Assembly: GCA_964247055.1 (NCBI GenBank)
Contig: OZ176050.1
Location: 7,440,001-7,504,000, forward strand
Direction: 5' to 3'
Length of the DNA: 64,000 nt
DNA from: Paragordius varius
Lineage: Eukaryota; Nematomorpha
The position numbers and the translations under genes were made by a program. The notes below the pieces were generated by a model. The model was given only the letters and a program-made list of their open reading frames with translations. It was not told where the DNA came from and ran no database searches. Of the stretch, positions 15,160 through 27,600 are shown piece after piece (positions within the stretch are counted from its first letter, which is position 1; every line of letters begins with the position of its first letter).

Positions 15160-18100
15160 TGCAATTTTAGACCATTTGATCCAATGTATTATGAAAATGA
15201 AGCTCAAATCATTCGTAATGCCGGTGTTAACAACTCCGAAACCGGAACTGCTGGTTATGATTCAGCTGATGAGGAACAACGAACCCGCGTGAAATTACGG
15301 GTAGAAAATACGATTAGATGGAGATATGTTCTCCCCTCTGAAGCCAAAAACAACATGTTGAATGATGCCCTCAAACATCGACCCAAGGAAAGCAATGCCA
15401 AGATTATAAAATGGTCGGATGGGAGGTATGTATATATGTATATAAGTTTTCATATTTAAAGAATTTATGGTTTTGTAGTCTTGAGTGGAGATATATTTAA
15501 AACAATGCAATTTTTAGCTAATTATCCCTAATTATTTATAATCCCAAATTGTAAGTCGCGTTTGGCTTAATACGTATGTTGTAAACTAAAAAATAGGCAT
15601 AGTTGCTGAAAAGTTTAAAGTTTATACTATATTTTATGAATTTGCATCCATATTGACTTATCATTTTAGAATAAATGAAAATTATTTGATATATTTTCTG
15701 ACACATCAAATTTGTGTTACATAGCATGTCCCTTCAACTTGGATCCGAATATTTTGACATTTACAAAACCCAAATTACTAACGATTATAACCATTTGTTT
15801 GTTCGCCAGGGTACTGGCTTGCAAGGGCAAGCAATATTTAAAGAAAAACTTTCCTTTAGGTAAATTCAACCTTATTAAATACTTTAATTTGCTTCATAAT
15901 AAGAATTTGGATAAAATTAATAATCATAAAGTCAAAAGTAAAAAAATAAATAAATTTTTTAACAACACAGACACTTTAAATCTAAATTTTTTTTATAACC
16001 TTAATGACAAAACTAATGGATAATATAATTGAGTTTTGCCATACTTATTTCTTTATTTTGCAATCCAAAACCAAAGGTTATATTTAATAAGGTTAAAAAA
16101 TATGGTTATCTTTTTAAAAATGTTAGTCTTTTGTTTTTTTTACGTTTTGACTTCTATTTTTATCCGTATTTTTTTATGTTTAGGCCACATTCAACCAACT
16201 CCATAACACATCGAAAAATGACGTTATCTTTGGCAGACCGATGTTCAAAAACGCGTAAATCTATCAAAGTTTTAGCAACTACGGAAAAACAAAAAGGCGA
16301 TCCTGAACTTATAAAAGCTGAATTGTATAAAGTATATAGTTTTCTTGATTTTTATTTGAATATATAATATATTTCTCTCATTATTTATGACATAAACAAT
16401 CATAGTAAATTTTTTTATAAGTAAGACTAACTATATAAAGTATGTCTTAGGGTTTTAAAGTCCGTAATTTAGGGGGTAAAATATTGTCAACTTTATTTTA
16501 TAAAGTTAACCATATTTTTATATTATAAATTTTGTTTTGTATAAGATAGATTAAGATTGTTTACAATGGTGTATAGCAAGACTTAATTTTATATTTTACA
16601 CATTATTTTTTGGCCTTCTAATAGTAATAAGTTATTCAAATTAAATTATTGAAAATTAAATTTGTTTTGATGAAAATTGTCAAAATTTTGTTTCTTTTCC
16701 CGATAAACTTTGAATTGGCTTTGCATATTTTATTGTAACTAAATTTGAGGAACAGGAAGATGTCACTCTTTTAATTTTATATTTATGTTCACCTAAATTT
16801 GTTAAGAAAGAGGAAGAAAAATTAAGAGCCGCCATGAAATCACAATACATCGGTTCCCGAAAATCGACTGGCAATCGAGCACAAAACAGCCGAAAATACC
16901 AAAGGGGTAAAACACTTTTCGAAATTTATTTTATTATCTATGCTTATATGTGCCGATTTAATTATTATTATTACCGATATACATATACAACTTTATTGTA
17001 AAATGTCATGATTGTATAAATAAATTTACATTAATCAAATAATTAGAAATTGTCATAAAATGTTTGTCTTAAAGACTTTAATAAAAAATTATTTTTTAAC
17101 TGCTTTAACTGTATCAAAATGAAACTCACTTTGTAAAATTGATGGGAAATGTTAATTGTTTTCGAAATGTATATGATTGTAGATGTACCATCCTCAGATT
17201 TATATAATTAATTCTATCTTTTTCTGATTTTTCCGCGTAACCATGTAATATGTAAGATGAATTATTTTGACATTTAACCATTTCACACCCTTTAGCTAAA
17301 TCAATAATTAAAATTTCATATGTATTTATTACATATACTCTTTGGTCATAACTCAAAATTTATGATATAAAATTAAAATATTGTTTTTTCCCGGTAAATA
17401 TTGTTCAATATATATGGTAATAATTGTTTAGCACACTTTAATACTGTTTCAACTTTAAGTTTAATAAACTCATATATTCAGATGATTTGTTTGAACCTGA
17501 AGATTTTTATGAAGCATCAGAAGGAACTTCCATATCTGCCATCAAGAAAAATGTCATGTCTAACTACGCATCTGCACTCAAAGGTTAGATATATTTTGTT
17601 ACGTTTTTAGAGTTCTTAGTTTATATTTTTTTTTGATTTTAAATGATAATTAATGTATTTTACCAAAACATACATTATTAAATGGAAATTATTTTTGCAA
17701 TTAAAGTTTATAGAAAACATTATTACTACTCTAAAGAATTAAATTGTTCAATGTGTATATTAATTTTAATTTCTACTTAGTTCAAATGTGTTCTTTTAAT
17801 TTACCTTAACCGCCTTATGCATAAACTTAAAATAAAACCTATATTTATTTACAATATTTTCCATAAATATTATTTCTAGATTCTTCAAGACCAAAAATTT
17901 ATTCTTCAGATAGTGAGGAAGATTATTCCGATTCAGAGGTATGTCGCATTAAATTTTTTGAAGTTTCATTACACTGGACAACAAATTTTTCTGCCACTCG
18001 AGTTTTTCTGATATTTAATATCATTTTAATAGTAAATCCGAAATAAAAATTATAACTCGTTGGAAGAATTTTGTATAATTTGATTTTTTTGATTATGCGC

Positions 18101-19708
18101 CCTCTTTATCAAAATTTTACTAAAAAATATTTCTCTTTGAAAATATTCAAGTAATGCCCATTTGTAATATATCATTCGAAAGAGTAATAAAAACTCTATA
18201 AAATGCATACTAATATGTATTACATTGACAGTTAATATTGGACACAAAGAGCGACAAACGCGCGAAGCGAGAGCATTTTTTTTAATTATTATATTTTTAA
18301 AACCAATGGATGAAAATAGCTCGAACTTTGTTTAAATGGTGATGAATGTCCAAAAAAGATAACACAAGAAAGTTTTTTTGATTAAAACATTTTTTTATTG
18401 CTTTTATGTCACTCAAAACAGCCATTTTTAAGTTTTTTGTTTTTTAAAAATTACCATCTCATCAATATTAATTTATTTTCTTTATAAGGCTGATAATTTC
18501 GAAATTTTAAAGATAAAAACAAAGTTTAAGGTATTTTTGATCTTTTATAGCCATTATGTAATAAATTAACAGTTATAACTATGCATTTTAGTATCCACTA
18601 GGTAAAATATTTATGATAATAATAATTTTTATTAAAAAAGCAAACCAAAAGCTTTTTCAAACATTTTTTTTAAATTAAATACTAATATAACCCTAATAAT
18701 TATATTAAAATAATTTATATGATTTTCAAATTAGTTTGTCTGTGAAAATTCTTGACTTATTTAAGGATTGAAAATTTCGACCATTTAAATCCAAATAACT
18801 TTTATATCCGATTGATTTAAATGACTTACTACCATTTAAAAGATGCAGTTTTTTGTGCTCTTTCGAATGATATAAAATACATGGCTTCATATCTAAAACT
18901 TTTATTTTTGGAAATTTCGAGTTTAATGTTAAATCGGGGCCAAAAATTATCGATAAACTCTAATATAAAAAAATTCTTCCATGCTGGACCATTTTTCTTT
19001 TCAGATATACTAATTATGTACTTTAATGAAATAAATTTTAAATTTACAAGAATGGCAGTTTAAAAAAGTTAAAATTTGTTGTCTAGTGTTATATATTAAC
19101 TAAAATCACGCATATGTATTAGCCGATTATATGTTTTGTGTAATACTTTAGATTATGTTTGTGTAAAGTAAATATTCAAGATATATTTATAAATTTTAAT
19201 TATATGTTCCGATTTTTTATTTTTTTGCAAATGGAATTAGACAACATTTTTATGTGTTATTGCATCACATAGCATTTTTAAACTGCAAGTTCAGTGGAAA
19301 GAACCAAATATCTCTCTTTGATTGAAAAAAATATATATATAATATACTTAAATATAATATACTTAAAAGCCAAATTTATAAAAAATCAGACTTAAATGAC
19401 TTTGATACCACAGTTAGTTTTTTCGCTTAAACGTTCAAGCTAAATGTTAATATATTAAAATAGACCCATTTGATAGGTCCATATTTTACATCCGATAAAA
19501 TTTTATGTTATAATTTTCCAAATTGTTTAACTCCAAAAATTTATTTAAAGGACACATTATTATTATTTGTATATCCCTTATAAATATATTTAATATTTAG
19601 TCAATATTTCAAACAATAATATTAATTTATGCCAAATTCAATTATTTTAAATTATAGCGCAAAGGACACAAGAAATCAGCCAAAGTGGCAGAAAGTGATG
19701 AAGAATAA
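14022..19708 (+). CDS. LEO1: Leo1, Paf1-complex subunit
   Basis: Subunit of the Paf1 transcription-elongation complex, acting on chromatin with RNA polymerase II. Nine exons join in phase: 14022-14180, 14530-14888, 15171-15425, 15725-15859, 16184-16331, 16807-16906, 17482-17583, 17880-17938, 19658-19708 (455 residues). The acidic N-terminus contains [13 protein letters not shown]. The Leo1 core begins [20 protein letters not shown] and continues [48 protein letters not shown] and [15 protein letters not shown]. It then enters [10 protein letters not shown] and an [14 protein letters not shown] acidic/serine tail ending ESDEE. Introns are 276-1,719 nt. Unlike its neighbours, the gene has no ultrashort intron. 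A polyadenylation signal follows at 19718. It is somewhat shorter than vertebrate Leo1 but complete. Confidence 0.97.
15113..15156. repeat. (AT)n microsatellite in Leo1 intron 2
   Basis: About 22 uninterrupted TA dinucleotides lie 15 bp upstream of the exon 3 acceptor at 15171, where a branch point and pyrimidine tract would normally sit. Likely to vary in length. Confidence 0.9.
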
Positions 19709-19717
19709 TTTATACAT

Positions 19718-19723
19718 AATAAA
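19718..19723 (+). promoter_or_regulatory. AATAAA polyadenylation signal of Leo1
   Basis: Canonical hexamer ten bases after the stop codon at 19706-19708. Another lies at about 19803. Confidence 0.55.
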
Positions 19724-21690
19724 TGAATTTTCATACATTTTTTTAAATTAATTCTACGCTCAAATTATTGTTGGGACATTTTTTTAAAAGTTTGTTTGTT
19801 TAATAAACAAAAATAAATTATCAATATATACAATTAGATTGTACTCATAATACCCCTCCTATCATGAAAAAAATACAAGGCCGGTATGCGGTAAACTTTT
19901 TTAAATTTAGGGCTTGAACTGTTATGTTTTAATTTAAGGTGGTTTTAAAGCGATTTCTTAAATGGAAAAAGATCTCATAAAACTGCCTAAGGCTTAACCC
20001 ACTAAACCTTCAAACTTGTTAAAATACGGGTTTTATTTTTTCATTGTGGTTTTATGCCTTGCTTTAAAATTAATCTAAATAATTAACTAGCTGGACTTGT
20101 TACGTCTCGCAGAATCACAAATAAACTTAGGAATCGAAGATAAAAAGAATGGAATTTAAAATTATTTATATTAAAATTGTCTCTTATTCACCTATTCACA
20201 TTTATAAGAATGTTTAATTATAAAAATATTAAATCTAAGAAATGTGTTTTACACCATATTTTTAAAAAGAGCCCCACACAGAGGCTAATTATGAAAGCGT
20301 TTCTTTAATTTTTACCTAAGATAAATGTAGGTCCATAATCCATATGCCCGTATATTTTTACGGAATATTGTTTAAAAGATTTTTTTGGATTTAGTTTTTT
20401 ATGCAAACACTACGATTTTAGGGGGCAGCTTAATACAGGGCCATATTAAAAACGGTTTCCCTTGGGGCATTTATAAAAAATCCATCGGCCTAAAAATTCG
20501 AAAAAATGGTTTCTTACCCAATATTTGTTTAAACCTTTAAGGGTGCGGGACTCCGAAAAAAATGGCTATCATCTTCGGCACATTTATAATGAATATGAAA
20601 TTTCCCATAAATTTGAGGCGCACATGTTTTCGGGAAAATTGCTTCTAAACCAATATTTGTTTAAAACCTTATTTTTGGCGATTTGCGTTGGTACATTTAT
20701 AAAAGATTCCACTTTTAAATTCTAATGAGCCTACTCGTTTTCCGGACATTTGCTTCAAAGACATTATCGTTTGAACCCCATTTTCAGACGGGCGACTGAA
20801 CTATGGTGTTTTGGCGCACCAGTAAAAAATCAAAAAAATTATTATATTCGAAAACGCCTCTTTTCAGAAAAATGCTAACGGTAATTGGAGGATTTAAAAC
20901 CAGCCACCGTCGGTATCTTGAAGATCATTGGATTTGAATTCCTGTGGATTTTAAAATACCCTGAGGTAATTTTACTCAAAAACCCCCAGAACTAAAAATA
21001 CCATACCTTTTTTCGGAAAGGAGTTTTAAAGCAAAATTTTTGGGACGTCTTTTCGCCAGGGATTGAGCAGAGGGTCTATTTAAAAAAACGGCGTAGTGAC
21101 CCTCAGCGCATTTATAAGTGCTAAAAAAATTCACTTTGGTATTCTGGATAAGTGCTTCTACATTTATAACATATATTAATTATATAAGGCATTTATTATT
21201 ATGGAATTTATAAAAAAACTCACACAAAAGATATTATGTAATTAATTAAATAAAAATCATTTACTTATGCATAAATACATTGATTTCAAATAAAGTGTTG
21301 TTGCGTTTTTCATGGAGATATAATAGACCCACAAAAATAGTATAAAAACGGTCAAATGAATAGATTAATTATTTTGCAAGTATATAATATAAATAATTTT
21401 GCTATTTATGCATAGACTGTAAAAAATGAATGCGACGTCATTATTTTCAATTTTTCTAACAAAAATATGTCATGGATGAGCAAAACCATAAAAATTACCA
21501 AAACTAAAAATGGCACAACATATATTGATTGAAAAAAAAGATGGATGTTTTAAATAAATTACGTATAATCCATGATAAAAACATTGAGCTTTACTTCAAA
21601 ACAAAAATATACATGAATAAAAAAAATATGGTAAATATATTTACTTATAAAAAATGCGAAATTTTTTTAACGTTTACTTGTGTTTTTTTA
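19724..21690. repeat. Intergenic repeats between Leo1 and HIF-alpha ends
   Basis: Gene-free spacer where two genes converge. From about 20.3 to 21.1 kb it holds diverged copies of the satellite family at 38.3-39.85 kb and 43.3-44.6 kb (for example CCAATATTTGTTTAAAACC and GTGACCCTCAGCGCATTTAT), in mixed order. The remainder is plain AT-rich sequence. Confidence 0.45.
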
Positions 21691-21694
21691 TTTA

Positions 21695-24600
21695 TTAATT
21701 ATATAATGTTGGTGACATCAATGTATCATTGCAAGTTTCATCCATTTCACATTGCAAAATTTCGTTATACGGATGATCAGGTAAGGACATATTCAAATTG
21801 CTGTAATCCAAAAAAGAAAAATCTGTATTAGAAGTTTCGGCCTCTCTATTTAACATATTGTATTCAACCATATTGTTTTGCGCATCAATATTTTTTCTAC
21901 TATTATCTGTATTATTTACGTTGGTATATAAAGAGACTGGAAGGTTCAATACATGTTTACCAGCAATATTGGTGGCTGAGTAGTCATTTGAAAGGGGATA
22001 ATTGTGACCAAAAGTAGAGAATTTAAATTTATTGAAAGAATTATTATTATGATTAATATTATTAGACGTTGTTTCATGAAGCGAAGAATTTGTTTGGTTG
22101 GCTGAAAAATTAAGAGGTGGGTTTTGTAAGCATTTGTATCCATTTGTAATATCTTCACCGGTTTTGAGCAAATTGACTAAGACACTATTTGTGCCGAGTT
22201 TTGGGACATTTTTACCATTTAATAGCTTTGATGGTCCAACATTGGAATTTAAATCCCCTATAATTTTTTTTGGTTTTTATGTAATAAAGAATGAATATAA
22301 AAATAAAATGGTTAATATAAAAATAACAAAGGAGGAAAAAACAGGTATTCGAAAAACGCCATCAATCATTAAATTTTATTGCCACTTTCGTCTGCTTATT
22401 AATTAAGTACATCTAGTGTGATTTTTCCTTTCATTTTCAAATATCATTATTTATTTTCGAATGCATATATTTTGTACTATAATTTTTTGTGCTTACTGTA
22501 TAAAAACATTAATACAGCAATTTGCCTAATTGGGAAAATACATCTGACTAACGTTTGTAACTTTATAACTAAGACCTTATTTAGGTACATCGAATGATAT
22601 ACAGAATTTAATTGTTTAGGGGCTTTTAAAAGGTTAATTATTAAAAGCGATTATAAGGCAGTGGGGCTTGTGTATTTTAAGTTCAAAGAATTTGAAAGGT
22701 TTTTATCTTAGGAAGTGTTTATGAGTGGATTCCATATCCAATCAGTTTTTATCTTTCCTTGATATAGTTTTTCTATAACCTTAAAATCGGTTCCAAAAAA
22801 TGTTTAGTAAAAAATTTATAAAAGAAAAAACATTCTTCAATGTCTTTAATTCAAAATTATAATCGGTTTGTTTAAAACCATAGTATCGATAAATTATAAT
22901 AATTTTGTGTCTGCATTTTTTTTAAATGTTGGCGCTATAGTGACTAAGAAATACAAACTGTAAATAGATATGAATACGTTAAAGCTTACGTTTCCTTGCA
23001 CCAGAAGAAAATAAGGCATTATTTTCCAAAATATCATGTTTGTATAAATCAAATCGTTTGAATCGGTCTCCATTGTTTATAAGGTTGTTACCGTTTATTT
23101 TATCAATATTATCATTCAAAATCCTAAAAACAGGTACGCTACCATTTAAAACCGCTTGATAAGTATTTGTTGCATTCAAAGACGCGCCATTTAAATTTTT
23201 GTACCTAGAATATCATTTAGTATAGTGATATAGAGCTAAATTCTGTAAAATAAGTGATAGGTGATACCCTTGGTCACAGTACAACCCAACTATTTGGAAT
23301 GTCACTTTTTATTATTGGTTATATGAGTGTTTAAGATAAATTGAGAAAATAACAATGAGAGCAAATATATACCTTAATCCTTATTTCTTGCTTAAATTAT
23401 GGGAATTACGTACAATTAAGAAATAAAACATAAACTTGCTAAACAAATTTATTATCTTTATTTACCTGTTAAACCTTATAACCAACAATGTATCATTCAC
23501 TGTATATCTAACTTAAAAGATGAACTCCTTAATTTGTTAAGGTAATATAGAATTATATATGATTATAAAATTGAACAATTTAACACAAAAATATACTGAA
23601 TTGGAGTTCCCGTTCTAATAACTTGTTGCATAACATATAAAGGGGGAGGGGAAACACAATTTTTTCCTTGTTGTAGGCTTTGTGATGCAGTTGAAAGTAA
23701 CAAAGTTTTTTTAATGTCATCAACACACTTTGATTCATCTTTCGTCGGGCTGTAAAGCACAGTGTTAAAGGGCATGTTTTTATCATTTATCTTACCCTTA
23801 CAATCCTCCTGTAAACTCATTATATCCTCAATAATATTCTCCATACTATCCCGCCGTGCACCGTTAGAAAGTTGGGATTCTTGGTAACCACTGTCATCCT
23901 ATATATCAGAATAAAAAAAGTTTTTTCGCAAAGTTTAATATGATCTTGCGAATACATAGTGTATAAGTTAAAGTGAGGGTATATTATTCTTAATATATAG
24001 TCATTTGTTAAACTTCTGCAAAATAATGATTTTACAGATTAAAAAATCATTTGAAAATTAACTGCAATAATTTGTATGATATAAATAATCGAGTAGTCAT
24101 TATATAGTATAAACTTAAGAAAAATGTATATACTAAATCTTACATGTAAAGAAGATGATGAATCGATTGGGCTTATTAAATTGGTTGATCCATTAGAGGC
24201 TGTATATTAAAAAAATAATTAAAATTTTATATAAGAAGACTAAAATAACCTATTTATATATTATTTTATTTTTTTAAATTTATTCAAAATCACAAAACTT
24301 ACCAGTACCACGTTAAACAAAGATTTAGAAAAAGGGACAAATATAACTGTACAGAATACCTGAATCCATTAAATGATTTATTTTAGCTATATTCCTAGAA
24401 TTTTGTGCCAATACATCTTCAATGGATGATGGATATTCGGCGGCTTTCACCACACCATTGTTCACATTTATGGTTTTATAAGTTTTATAGGGATATTTCA
24501 TATAATTACCATTAGCAAGAGAGGCGGATAAATCATAATTTGCCATATCAGTCAATGCATAATTATTTTTATGTAAGTTGTTTGAATTGTAATAAATGGT

Positions 24601-27600
24601 GTCAGGCCTTTCCATTTTGGAATACAAGCCAACCGAAGGTACATTTATATCTTTAGCCAGGGAACTAGAAAACTTTTTATTTATTCTTTTGGCCGTATTA
24701 ATGTTATTCGTATTTGTGGTATTGATAGAAAATGAATCAATATTGTGCGAGGAATTTCGTTTAACACTTCGATTTATGGATGCTTTTTTAAGGCCATTAT
24801 GCGTTATATTTGCATGTGTACTCTTTTTACCAAACGTGGGAGCGTCCAACAAAAATATGTCATCTTTAGAAACGTATTTTATGTTCGCCTGTTGAATAAG
24901 ACTAGGTGCTCTATGGCAAAGTGTTTCATCAATCGATTTTTCTTCCTTATTCCTCCTTAGCGATGTGGTATTACCACAAAAGTTAGAATGATAAAAAGGA
25001 TTTTGTATTACAAGGGATGGATCAGATGGATTAACTTCAATAAGGTCGTTTGTATTTGGATTGGTAGTTACAACCAAATTTTGTCTCCAAAATTCTGGGT
25101 GAACTTGTACAATGTTTGATGGATGAACGGTATCAAGAGAATTATTAGCCTTAATAGTTTGACTATCATCTTTTTTCTTCTCCGATGGGATGGGACGAGG
25201 TGATGATTTTATATTCAAAAGATTCTTTGTGTTGAGCTTAATGGCTCGCCAAGATTTGACCGCAGATTCAGGCGTTTGGAAATCAGACAAAATATATTCA
25301 GGATTTTCGCGAAATCTGAATTAAAAGTTATGATAAAGACACCGAAATTTAGATAAATGCTATATTAAGAATAAACGCTTAAAGGGGAAACGATTGGCAG
25401 GTAAAAAGGGAACAAAACATATACTAACTCGCATAGATTAACCCAAATTAGTAAACTGTGTTTGATAAAATTTACAAAATAGTATTACGGAAATATCGCT
25501 AATATTATATAATTATTTATATAATAATCATCTCTATCATATTTCATTCACACAATCAAAATATTTTGTAAGTAAGCAACACTTGATAACTTAATAAATT
25601 TTGTCAAACTTTTTCATATTTTTGTGTGTGCCTACCAGCATTATTTTTCGATTGATTAAATACTTAAATTTTTCCCAAATATTTATATTTTTTCATATTT
25701 TCCCACTAAAAACAAACAAATGAATATCACTAAAAAAGAAATCAATAAATATTTTTTTGATTTGAAGAGAAATAAGTTATGTAAAAAAAGAAAACAAGAA
25801 ATAAAATTATAATTATAATATTTTTTTGACAAATCTATCTATCGTTAATATTGCATGTATGTAACGCATGTTTATATCATATTTTAGCAATATAAACATA
25901 TAACGCAGTTAGATAATAAAATTAAAAAAAATGTTTTTGTTGAATATTAAATGTCAAGGTCTGAGCTATACGCGTTAATATATAGGAAAAGGGTGTTTTA
26001 CTTCCAAAAATATAAATGTACGGTCAGGTTAGAATGAATAGGCGTTTTTTTGAAAAATAGGCCAAAAGAACTTTAATTATAATAAATAGCGATAAAATTT
26101 TAAAAAATGCTTACTGATAAAATGAAATCATATTAATTGCCTAAAACCATTTTAATAGGTTTAAAAAAAGATGTTATCTATTTTTAGACAGAATTTTAAT
26201 AACGTATAATTTAAGTAATATAAAAATAAATAAATATTTTGTTCAAGTTTAAAATCTAATCCTTCATAAACTTTAAATTTCCAAAATTTGATATATAGGC
26301 CAATTATAAAGGACGATATAAATATTCTTAAATGATATAGGCCAATTATAAAGGGCGATATAAATATTCTAAAAAATACTATTCCTACAAACACAAATAT
26401 TTCATAATTAGATTCGTAAAATAAATAAAAATAGGCATTAAATGACTGTACTAAGGTAAATACTCTTATAATTTAAGGATAGTTAGGATTCTTAAACTAT
26501 CAAATGCTCAATTATTTATCCTAAATTTTTAAAAAAATGTTCTTTAAACACAAACCTATTCAATGTATCGTATGATAAATATTTATAGACGTTTGACAAA
26601 AAAAATTGGTTTTTCATTTTGTAGTCAAAAATTTGTTAACTAAGATCAAAGAATCATTGATTACGATTTTAAAATAAAAGCTTTTATATTTATCCCTTCT
26701 GCGATTATTATTTTTATACCCATATAGATTTAAAACGGTTTCATTAGGTGCAAATAGATTTGTATTTGTTAAAAAACTTATCTGATTTGAGATGTTCGGA
26801 GAATATTTGTTATATTAAATCGATAAATATATTATCAAATATTTTATCGTGGATAAATTTGGTAAAATATTAAATTGATATTTTTACTGCTATTTAATAC
26901 AAATAAAGAAAAATTTACAATTCTATTTAAATAACTTGTAATAATTTTTAAAGCTCAAGTAAATTAAATTTTTATCATATCGATATTTAAATTGTTAAAA
27001 ATATGTTATATTAATATATTTTATCGCACATTAACATACTCCAAAAAAATGGTATTAATAATAAATTGAATTGACATATAGAATATTTAATATAATATTT
27101 TTAGAAATTTAGGTAAAAAATACGATATTTCAAAAAATCTTAATTACTATCCAAAATTTAACAATTAAAAAATATATAAGAAAAAATTATTTATTTGTAT
27201 AACTTAAAAACTTACCCCACAATATTATGCAGACACACTATGTAACAAGAAGGTGAAAAAGAGGATCGATAATGTTGAAGTTTACTATTAAGGTTATTTG
27301 ATTCAGGGTTGTTTATTTTACCATTCCGTGATATTTGGTGAATATAAGGCGATAGTTTAGCATTCATAAAATCATTATTATTATTATCGTTGTTTAATTT
27401 ATGGAAATGTTGTGAGCCATTTATATTGCTATAATCTGCAGTATTTAGTTTATAGGATGATGAAGTAGAAACATTAAAATTTTTGTTTAAAGAGACGTTA
27501 TGATAACCATTCTGATTATTAAATTTATTATTAGCCAAACCGTTTTTGCTGGTAACATCATTATTTGTTGGTAATTGCCCATTTTTCAAATCTCCATTCC

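Noticed and set aside
14955-15164. Minus-strand frame with a Tyr-Ile run
   Set aside because: Produced by the (AT)n microsatellite in a Leo1 intron.
24596-24960. Plus-strand frames opposite HIF-alpha exon 9
   Set aside because: Shadows of the large minus-strand exon, with no family resemblance.
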